Shown: positions 6,885 to 12,365 of the stretch, one piece after another
Layout: each line of letters begins with the position of its first letter
How positions within the stretch are numbered: the first letter of the stretch is position 1
Origin: Prevotellaceae bacterium
Lineage (GTDB): Bacteria; Bacteroidota; Bacteroidia; Bacteroidales; UBA932
NCBI GenBank assembly: GCA_031259655.1
Contig: JAIRLF010000093.1
Span: 1-12,365, forward strand
Direction of reading: 5' to 3'
DNA: 12,365 nucleotides
Notes under the pieces: model-generated
What the model was told of the DNA's origin: nothing
Database searches by the model: none
The model's input: the letters and a program-made list of their open reading frames with translations, nothing else
Translations under genes and position numbers: made by a program

Positions 6885-7907
6885 ATGGCGTTATCTTTAT
6901 TGACTCAAGACCTTGCGATGGACTTAGGTACAGCGAATACAATCATCATGTACAATGATAAAATTGTCGTAAATCAACCTTCGATTGTCGCTATAGACCA
7001 AAATACCGGCAAAACAATCGCTATAGGCGACTCGGCAAGGCAGATGCATGGTAAAACACATAAGAACATAAAGACTGTTCGACCGTTGAAGAACGGTGTG
7101 ATTGCCGATTTCGAAGCTGCCGAACAGATGATTAGGGGAATGATTCGGATGATTCCCTCGAAATCGCGTTTCTTTACTCCTTCACTGCGTATGGTGATTT
7201 GCATCCCCTCGGGCAGCACCGAAGTGGAAATAAGGGCGGTACGCGATTCTGCCGACCAAGCCGGAAGCCGCGAAGTTCATCTTATTCACGAACCTATGGC
7301 TGCCGCTCTTGGAATCGGAATCGATGTGGAAGCTCCGATAGGAAATATGGTCGTAGATATAGGCGGCGGAACTACGGAAATCGCTATTATCTCGCTTGGC
7401 GGCATTGTCTGCAATATGAGCATACGGGTCGCAGGCGACGATTTTACTTCGGATATCCAGCAATATATGCGTCATCAACACAATATCAAAATCGGGGAAG
7501 CAACCGCCGAAGAGATTAAAATCCGCGTCGGTTCGGCTATTACGGAAATCGAAAACCCGCCCGACGATTTTGTCGTGAGAGGTCCGAATATCATGACATC
7601 CCTGCCGATAGAACTGTCGGTAAATCACGAAGAAATAGCTCATTGCCTCGACAAATCGCTGATAAAAGTAGAGGCTGCAATTATGTCCGTCCTCGAACAG
7701 TCGCCTCCTGAACTGTATGCGGATATTGTCAAAAACGGGATATATCTCACCGGCGGCGGAGCTCTGCTGAAAGGACTGGATAAACGTCTGAAAGAGAAAG
7801 TAAATATCGATTTCAAAGTTCCCGAAAATCCATTGCTCGCCGTAGCGCGAGGCTCAGGTATAGCCATGAAACGTCTCGGAAAAGGCGTGCCTTACCTGTT
7901 CAAATAA
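6885..7907 (+). CDS. mreB: Rod-shape-determining actin homologue MreB
   Basis: MreB forms membrane-bound filaments that guide the peptidoglycan elongation machinery. The 340-residue product has all actin-fold nucleotide motifs: DLGTANT (13-19), the HEPMAAALG segment with E136, VDIGGGTTE (157-165) and YLTGGGALLKGLD (287-299). Length and the family-typical QMHGKTH and RPLKNGVIADF (66-76) match Bacteroidota MreB, and nothing looks degenerate. The start, with a hydrophobic ALSLL before the first strand, is 15 bases after purH. In Bacteroidales this gene is normally followed by mreC, mreD, the class B PBP2 gene and rodA. Here the next gene, only 9 bases away, is a cupin, so MreB's usual partners must be elsewhere or absent. 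Confidence 0.97.
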   Translation: MALSLLTQDLAMDLGTANTIIMYNDKIVVNQPSIVAIDQNTGKTIAIGDSARQMHGKTHKNIKTVRPLKNGVIADFEAAEQMIRGMIRMIPSKSRFFTPSLRMVICIPSGSTEVEIRAVRDSADQAGSREVHLIHEPMAAALGIGIDVEAPIGNMVVDIGGGTTEIAIISLGGIVCNMSIRVAGDDFTSDIQQYMRHQHNIKIGEATAEEIKIRVGSAITEIENPPDDFVVRGPNIMTSLPIELSVNHEEIAHCLDKSLIKVEAAIMSVLEQSPPELYADIVKNGIYLTGGGALLKGLDKRLKEKVNIDFKVPENPLLAVARGSGIAMKRLGKGVPYLFK

Positions 7908-7916
7908 TTTGTAACG

Positions 7917-8240
7917 ATGATTGTATTCGAAAAATCCGTAAAGTTTGGGTTAGCGGCGTCGATAGAATATTCCCCCGAAGGGATAATCAGCAGACAGATA
8001 GTTAGAAACAATGCCGGACGCGTTACGTTATTTTCGTTCGACGAAGGACAGGCATTGAGCGAACATACGTCTGCGTTCGACGAAATAATTCAGGTCTTAG
8101 AGGGCGAAGCAAACGTGATTATCGACGGCAAAGAAAATATTTTGCTCGCGGGCGAAGCAGTCATTCTGCCTGCAAATGCGCCTCATGCGCTTAAAGCCGT
8201 CCGGAAATTTAAAATGATTTTAATAACCATAAAAGGATGA
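7917..8240 (+). CDS. Small single-domain cupin protein
   Basis: The 107-residue product is a single beta-barrel cupin. Motif 1, G-x5-H-x-S-x3-E-x6-G, is seen at G44, H50, S52, E56 and G63; the usual second histidine is serine. Motif 2 is G79-x5-P85 with H90 in PANAPHALKA. Three metal ligands (H50, E56, H90) therefore remain, a pattern I recall from small cupins with SEHT-type motifs. No substrate can be named. It starts 9 bases after mreB, and its stop overlaps the start of the Nudix gene by four bases (ATGA), so the two are probably translationally coupled. Confidence 0.85.
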   Translation: MIVFEKSVKFGLAASIEYSPEGIISRQIVRNNAGRVTLFSFDEGQALSEHTSAFDEIIQVLEGEANVIIDGKENILLAGEAVILPANAPHALKAVRKFKMILITIKG

Positions 8241-8785
8241 TAGAAAAATATTACCCGTCGAAGGTGTGGAAATATTGTCCCTATTGCGGCGCGCCGAAAA
8301 TATCGTGGGAAAACGGGACGCATAAAATGCATTGCGCAACATGCGCGAAATCGTTCTACATCAATGCGGCATCGGCTGTGATAGCTTTGATTCGAAACGA
8401 CAAAGGACAATTTTTGTTTACGCGTCGGAAAAACGAACCTGCCGCCGGAAAATTAGATTTTCCGGGAGGGTTTATCGATATAGGGGAACGTGCGGAAGAC
8501 GCTGTAATCCGCGAAGTTAAAGAAGAACTTGATTTGAATTTGACCGGAGTAAAATATTATACTTCGATGCCAAACCGGTATCTGTTCGGAGGAATAGTGT
8601 ATTTTACTTTGGATTTGGTATATCTCTGCAAATGTGGCGATTTGTCGGGAATATCGGCTAACGACGATATTTCGGACTTTGTTTTCGTTGATGTCAACGA
8701 TGTGAAACCGGAGGATTTAGGTCTCGAATCCGTTAAAATTATAGTGCAAAATCTTAAAGAAAGTTCAACGAACTGCAATTTTTAA
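8237..8785 (+). CDS. Nudix hydrolase with N-terminal zinc ribbon
   Basis: Nudix enzymes hydrolyse a nucleoside diphosphate linked to another group. The 182-residue product starts with a zinc ribbon (C14, C17, C33, C36; CPYCG and CATC) and continues into a Nudix domain with the box G78-x5-E84-x7-R92-E93-V-x-E96-E97-x-D99-L100. The metal-binding glutamates are intact, while the usual glycine near the end of the box is D99. The zinc ribbon resembles NudC-type NADH pyrophosphatases, but their SQPWPFPxS signature is absent, so the substrate is open (ADP-ribose, NADH or another NDP-X). The start codon overlaps the cupin stop by four bases and the muramidase gene follows after 10 bases. Confidence 0.9.
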   Translation: MIEKYYPSKVWKYCPYCGAPKISWENGTHKMHCATCAKSFYINAASAVIALIRNDKGQFLFTRRKNEPAAGKLDFPGGFIDIGERAEDAVIREVKEELDLNLTGVKYYTSMPNRYLFGGIVYFTLDLVYLCKCGDLSGISANDDISDFVFVDVNDVKPEDLGLESVKIIVQNLKESSTNCNF

Positions 8786-8795
8786 CAAGTAATAA

Positions 8796-9947
8796 ATGAA
8801 ACAGTTATCATTGTTTATATTTGTGTTATTCGCTTATGTTTCCTATTCACAGAAACCTGCCGCCGAAGATTTAAGCCGTTATATCGCGCTGCTCGAAGGC
8901 AAAAAAATCGGATTAACCGCTAATCATACTACTTTGGCGGGCAACAATGAACATCTTTTGGATATCCTGCTGAAAAACAATATCAATGTTGTGAAAATAT
9001 ACGCTCCGGAACACGGTTTCCGTGGAACAGCGGGCGAAGGCGAAATTATTGCCGATTCGAAAGACCCTAAAACCGGAATACCGATTATTTCGTTGTACGG
9101 CGATAATAAAAAACCTTCGAAACAACAGGTTAGCGGTATCGATTGTATGGTTTTCGATATGCAGGACGTGGGTACGCGGTTCTATACTTATTTGTCGACA
9201 ATGCACTATGTGATGGAGACTTGCGCCGAAAACAAAATCCCGCTTATCGTGTTAGACCGACCGAATCCTAACGGTTTCTATATCGACGGTCCGGTGTTAG
9301 AACCTGCGTGTAAATCGTTTATCGGTATGCACAGAATTCCTGTCGTACACGGAATGACTTTGGGCGAACTTGCTCTGATGATTAATGGCGAAAAATGGCT
9401 CGCCGGAAGCATCCAATGTCAACTCACTGTCATCCCGTGTATTGACTATACTCACGAATCGAGGTATCGTTTGCCTGTGCCGCCCTCGCCAAATTTGCCC
9501 GATATGCAGGCGATATACCTGTATCCCTCGCTCTGCCTGTTCGAAGGAACGCCTTTGAGCGTCGGCAGAGGTACCGCTTTTCCGTTTAAGGTTATCGGAC
9601 ATCCTTGTTTTAAAGATAATAACAAATATCCGTTCTCGTTTACTCCGAAATCTAACGGCGGAAAAATCAAACCTCTCTTTGAAGGTCAGGTTTGTTATGG
9701 AAAAGATTTTAGTGAACTCGTTACGGAAAATATTTCCGAAATAAATCTCGACCAACTGATAGATGTATATAATGACTATAAACCTAAAAACGACTTCTTT
9801 AAACCTGTTTTCCGAAAACTTGCCGGTAACAGTATCCTGCAAAAACAAATCGCAGAAGGAAAAACTGCCAAAGAAATTAAACAATCATGGAAAAAAGACT
9901 TGGACGAATTTAAATCTCTACGCAAAAAATACCTCCTATACGAATAG
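8796..9947 (+). CDS. namZ: Exo-beta-N-acetylmuramidase NamZ (DUF1343, GH171)
   Basis: Members of this family remove N-acetylmuramic acid from the non-reducing end of peptidoglycan fragments, feeding muropeptide recycling. The 383-residue product has an N-terminal Sec signal (hydrophobic 5-16, cleavage near SYSQ at 16-19), so it acts in the periplasm or outside. Family motifs are seen in order: ANHTT (42-46), APEHGFRG (70-77) with the conserved glutamate, IPIISLYG (95-102), DMQDVGTRFYTY (121-132), LDRPNPNG (153-160), PPSPNLP (229-235) and FEGTPLSVGRGTAFPF (249-264). Length is normal. It is the last gene of the purH-mreB operon, 10 bases after the Nudix gene. The last codons and the stop overlap a hairpin that may be the terminator of the gene approaching from the right. 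Confidence 0.93.
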   Translation: MKQLSLFIFVLFAYVSYSQKPAAEDLSRYIALLEGKKIGLTANHTTLAGNNEHLLDILLKNNINVVKIYAPEHGFRGTAGEGEIIADSKDPKTGIPIISLYGDNKKPSKQQVSGIDCMVFDMQDVGTRFYTYLSTMHYVMETCAENKIPLIVLDRPNPNGFYIDGPVLEPACKSFIGMHRIPVVHGMTLGELALMINGEKWLAGSIQCQLTVIPCIDYTHESRYRLPVPPSPNLPDMQAIYLYPSLCLFEGTPLSVGRGTAFPFKVIGHPCFKDNNKYPFSFTPKSNGGKIKPLFEGQVCYGKDFSELVTENISEINLDQLIDVYNDYKPKNDFFKPVFRKLAGNSILQKQIAEGKTAKEIKQSWKKDLDEFKSLRKKYLLYE

Positions 9948-9950
9948 GAG
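9921..9950 (-). terminator. Possible minus-strand terminator inside the namZ 3' end
   Basis: CTCCTAT (9933-9939 region) and ATAGGAG (9944-9950) form a 7-bp stem with a four-base loop, overlapping the namZ stop codon. Read leftwards, the stem is followed after three bases by six T residues (9930-9925 on the minus strand). It would stop transcripts from the exporter operon. Read rightwards there is no T-run. Confidence 0.45.
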
Positions 9951-9955
9951 TTAAA

Positions 9956-9976
9956 AGTTAAGAACTAAAAACTAAG
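9956..9976 (-). repeat. Right copy of the 21-bp inverted repeat
   Basis: This is the exact reverse complement of 5182-5202 and starts nine bases after the namZ stop. Its first 12 bases (9956-9967) are repeated in inverted orientation at 10118-10129, so a 174-base segment of the gap has 12-bp inverted ends. The 12-mer GAATAGGAGTTA also occurs twice, at 9942-9953 and 10108-10119. Confidence 0.8.
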
Positions 9977-10052
9977 AGTTGGGCAATGCCGACTGAGATT
10001 TTAGATTGTTGATTTTTACTTACGCACGACGATTTACAAGCCGCCCTTGACC

Positions 10053-10087
10053 TTGCGTTCTTTGCGTATGCTGTTGCGTTCTTTGCG
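10053..10087 (+). repeat. Direct repeat of TTGCGTTCTTTGCG
   Basis: Two exact 14-base copies start 21 bases apart. A diverged version (TTTGCGTCCTTCGCG, minus strand 4619-4605) lies at the 3' end of the BACON gene. Such TTTGCG-rich blocks are, from memory, dispersed between genes in many Bacteroidota genomes. Confidence 0.6.
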
Positions 10088-10149
10088 GTTAAATTTTGTC
10101 TGAATCAGAATAGGAGTTAGTTCTTAACTCTATCCGCCCTGTATCTTGT

Positions 10150-10335
10150 TTATTTCCCATTCTTTATCACATAAATTACAATCGACAGCATTATTAAAAT
10201 AACGAGTAATATTGTATTACCCCAACGTATAAGAAACGGTGGCATTTGCCCGATAATATTCCGGACTTTTTCGCTGCGAAGTTCTATTTTATCCTGATTA
10301 GCTTCAGCTTCTTTTTTCATTTCTTTGTAATTCAT
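10150..10335 (-). pseudogene. 61-residue N-terminal fragment resembling a HlyD-type membrane fusion protein
   Basis: The short product has a charged N-terminus, then IELRSEKVRNIIGQMPPFLIRWG (17-39) and one membrane segment (about 41-57), and stops after KNGK. The IELRSE-V-GQ-P-RWG pattern followed by a membrane helix is how Bacteroidota HlyD-family adaptors begin. Those continue for about 350-400 more residues with the periplasmic coiled coil and barrel, and nothing of that remains here. It starts 20 bases after the exporter gene, where the adaptor gene is normally found. A decayed or truncated adaptor is the best reading. A genuine small membrane protein kept for some other role cannot be excluded, since the reading frame is clean and has a good start. 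Confidence 0.6.
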
Positions 10336-10355
10336 GACTTTTTTATATCGTATAA

Positions 10356-12365
10356 TTAAATTCCCAACTCCAATTGATTATGCACCAGATTATAATATGC
10401 TCCTTTCGAGGCTATCAGTGAATCGTGAACACCGGATTCGATTATGCGACCTTTGTCAAACACAACAATCCTGTCTGCATGACGGACAGTACTTAAACGG
10501 TGAGCGACTACAACAACAGTCTTACCTTGATAGAAATCCGACAGATTTTCGACTATAGTACGCTCGTTGTTGGCGTCTAACGAATTGGTTGCTTCGTCGA
10601 GGAAGATAAATTCCGGATTTTTGTATACAGCCCGGGCTATGAGGATACGTTGTCGCTGTCCCTGACTTATCCCTTGACCATCCTGTCCGATAACAGTGTT
10701 GTACTTCAACGGCAACTGTTCGATAAATTCGTCGATATTAGCTATGCGGGATGCCAACAGCAGGCGTGCTTTGTCGATATCGTTACCGGAGACGGCTATA
10801 TTGCGGGCTATAGATTCGGAAAAAATATAACCATCCTGCATCACTGCGCCACATTGACTGCGCCACCATCGCATATTGAAGCGTTCCAGAAGCTGTCCGC
10901 CGACTTCGATACTGCCCGATACGGGAGGATAGTAACCAAGCAGAAGTTTTATCAATGTCGTTTTACCGCTGCCGCTGGCGCCGACTATTGCCGTTATTTT
11001 TCCCTGTGGAATCGTCAGACTGATGTTGTCTAATACTTTGGGCGAACGAATGCCTTCGTACTGAAATGTAAGATTGTGAATAAGGATATCGCGTCGGTCG
11101 CCGGAAAAACTTTTGATTGTACGGCTTTCCGTATCTTCGTCTTCGCGCACCCGTATTTCGCTCATGCGTTCGAGACTGATTTGTACGTCCTGCCAGCCGT
11201 GTACAAAACGTACGAACTGTTCTATCGGAGCGTTCAACTGTCCGATAATATACTGTATTGCAAGCATCATGCCAAGCGAAAGGTTGCCGCTGATAACCGA
11301 TGTAGCGGCAAGGATGGTTATCACTATATTTTTTACCTCGTTTATCAGAATACTGCCGGCTTCCTGATTTTGTTGCAGTTTCATCCCTGCAATATTCGTT
11401 TGAAACAAATCGGCTTGAACATCTTCCCATTCCCAGCGGCGGCGACTTTCGCAGTGTTGAAGTTTGATTTCCTGCATTCCGCTTAGCATCTGTACTGTTT
11501 TGCTATGGTTTTGCCCGCGTTGCGAAAACAGTTCATAATCGAGCAGACGACGGCGTTTCAGAAACAGAAATACCCAGCCGGAATATATGGCGCTGCCCAA
11601 AACGAAAACAAGAAATATTGTCAGATTGTAGTATAGCAATACTCCGCCGAAGATGACGAAACTGAACGCTGAAAAAAGAATTGTCAGCGTTTGCGCCGTA
11701 AGAAACTGTTCAACCCGACGATGGTCGTCAATACGCTGAATCAGGTCGCCAAGCAGTTTGGAGTCGAAAAACGACATCGGTAATCGCATCAGCTTAATCA
11801 GAAAATCGGAAATCATCGAAATATTGACGCGAGTGCTGATATGCAGCAATATCCACCGGCGAATGAAGTCAACCGAGGCGCGGCTCAATACCAGTATCAA
11901 TTGACCGATTAATATCAGATATATCAGATTTAAATTCTTGCCATCAATACCTTTGTCCACTATCGCCTGCGTCAGAAATGGAAACAGCAATTGCAGCAAA
12001 CTGCCTGTTAACAGACCGAATATCAATTGTACGAAGTAACGTTTGTAGGGTTGGAGATAACCCCAAAGAAACCGCACCGGCTTTTTCATTTTCGTCTTTT
12101 CGCCGGTATGTGTGCGAAACTCCTGTGTGGGTTGCAATGCCATTAGTACGCCTTTTTCTTCTCCATGAGAACGTGTGCTTATCCAACTGTTTTTAACCGT
12201 ATCTTCGTCTAATTGCAACCGTTCTTTGGCAGGGTCGGCAATGTAATAGACCCGTTTCCCGTTCCTTTTGGCGCGAATGTCGTATAACACTACGAAATGT
12301 TCCTGATTCCAGTGAAGTATGCAAGGAAAGGGACGTTGCGAAACTACCTTTTCCAAACTGATACG
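10356..12365 (-). CDS. Peptidase-C39 ABC exporter (bacteriocin/peptide type), 5' end cut by the window
   Basis: Such transporters cut the double-glycine leader from a peptide and export it through the inner membrane. The window shows 669 C-terminal residues; the start and the catalytic cysteine lie beyond the right edge. Visible in order: the end of the C39 peptidase domain with catalytic His (LHWNQEHFVVLY, H23) and Asp (ADPA, D44); a six-helix type-1 transporter domain (about 95-380); and the ATPase domain with Walker A GASGSGKTT (462-470), signature ISQGQRQR (566-573, Q in place of the first G of SGGQ), Walker B FIFLDEAT (586-593) and switch His (VVAHRLS, H622). All visible catalytic residues are present. 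The TTG at 12356 is not a start because the reading frame is open to the edge. No substrate peptide is seen in the window. Its usual adaptor partner is reduced to the 61-residue fragment downstream. Confidence 0.93.
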   Translation of the reverse strand, partial: RISLEKVVSQRPFPCILHWNQEHFVVLYDIRAKRNGKRVYYIADPAKERLQLDEDTVKNSWISTRSHGEEKGVLMALQPTQEFRTHTGEKTKMKKPVRFLWGYLQPYKRYFVQLIFGLLTGSLLQLLFPFLTQAIVDKGIDGKNLNLIYLILIGQLILVLSRASVDFIRRWILLHISTRVNISMISDFLIKLMRLPMSFFDSKLLGDLIQRIDDHRRVEQFLTAQTLTILFSAFSFVIFGGVLLYYNLTIFLVFVLGSAIYSGWVFLFLKRRRLLDYELFSQRGQNHSKTVQMLSGMQEIKLQHCESRRRWEWEDVQADLFQTNIAGMKLQQNQEAGSILINEVKNIVITILAATSVISGNLSLGMMLAIQYIIGQLNAPIEQFVRFVHGWQDVQISLERMSEIRVREDEDTESRTIKSFSGDRRDILIHNLTFQYEGIRSPKVLDNISLTIPQGKITAIVGASGSGKTTLIKLLLGYYPPVSGSIEVGGQLLERFNMRWWRSQCGAVMQDGYIFSESIARNIAVSGNDIDKARLLLASRIANIDEFIEQLPLKYNTVIGQDGQGISQGQRQRILIARAVYKNPEFIFLDEATNSLDANNERTIVENLSDFYQGKTVVVVAHRLSTVRHADRIVVFDKGRIIESGVHDSLIASKGAYYNLVHNQLELGI

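Larger units (their letters stand above)
9948..10149. other. Repeat-rich gap between namZ and the HlyD-like fragment
   Basis: No gene is visible in these 202 bases on either strand. They hold the right inverted-repeat copy (9956-9976), a 14-base direct repeat TTGCGTTCTTTGCG at 10053-10066 and 10074-10087, and the inverted 12-mer at 10118-10129. No frame reads on into the expected middle part of a HlyD-type protein. Confidence 0.6.

Noticed and set aside
9956..10129. Complete MITE with 12-bp terminal inverted repeats
   Set aside because: The inverted 12-mer ends are real, but there is no clear target-site duplication outside them, and the same 12-mer belongs to a longer repeat at 5182-5202. 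It is left as repeat architecture.
10110..10167. Second IELR-like frame after the HlyD fragment (frameshifted continuation)
   Set aside because: A different minus frame reads GRIELRTN, but this comes from the TTAAGAACTA repeat and stops within 25 codons; it has no adaptor-like continuation.

Overview
The window looks like chromosomal DNA from a member of the Bacteroidota, most likely order Bacteroidales. The evidence is several promoters of the Bacteroidota type (TAnnTTTG -7 box), a BACON-domain lipoprotein with an acidic residue run after its lipid cysteine, the purH-mreB gene pair, a peptidase-C39 ABC exporter followed by a HlyD-type N-terminus, and a lack of strong Shine-Dalgarno sites. 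I cannot assign a genus.

Layout. Positions 1-485 are mostly non-coding. They hold the promoter and perhaps the first codons of a minus-strand gene that leaves the left edge, a cluster of four identical 9-mers upstream of it, and a palindromic GGGCGTA repeat cluster. Positions 486-2485 hold a minus-strand pair, mltG (septal or glycan-strand lytic transglycosylase) then a YegS/DagK-type lipid kinase. Its promoter is interleaved with the promoter of a divergent plus-strand gene for a small membrane-anchored protein (2561-3076). A secreted TPR protein (3208-4491) follows and ends at a clear intrinsic terminator (4521-4558). A short minus-strand BACON lipoprotein lies at 4574-4990.

Positions 5346-9947 form a tight plus-strand operon: purH, mreB, a cupin, a zinc-ribbon Nudix hydrolase and a NamZ-type (DUF1343, GH171) exo-N-acetylmuramidase. 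In the Bacteroidales relatives I know, purH-mreB is followed by mreC-mreD-pbp2-rodA. Here those genes are not next to mreB. The operon is bracketed by a 21-bp perfect inverted repeat that belongs to a dispersed intergenic repeat family. On the right, a convergent minus-strand peptidase/ABC exporter (10356 to beyond the right edge) is followed by only 61 codons resembling the N-terminus of a HlyD-type membrane fusion protein. Repeat-rich DNA lies where the rest of that gene would be expected.

Cell-envelope work is the common theme: MreB (elongation scaffold), MltG (glycan-strand termination), NamZ (muropeptide trimming and recycling), a lipid kinase, a surface lipoprotein and a peptide exporter. 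I see no CRISPR array, tRNA, rRNA, intact transposase or recognisable defence island. The most interesting signals are the broken mreBCD neighbourhood, the truncated HlyD partner and the repeat architecture around both.
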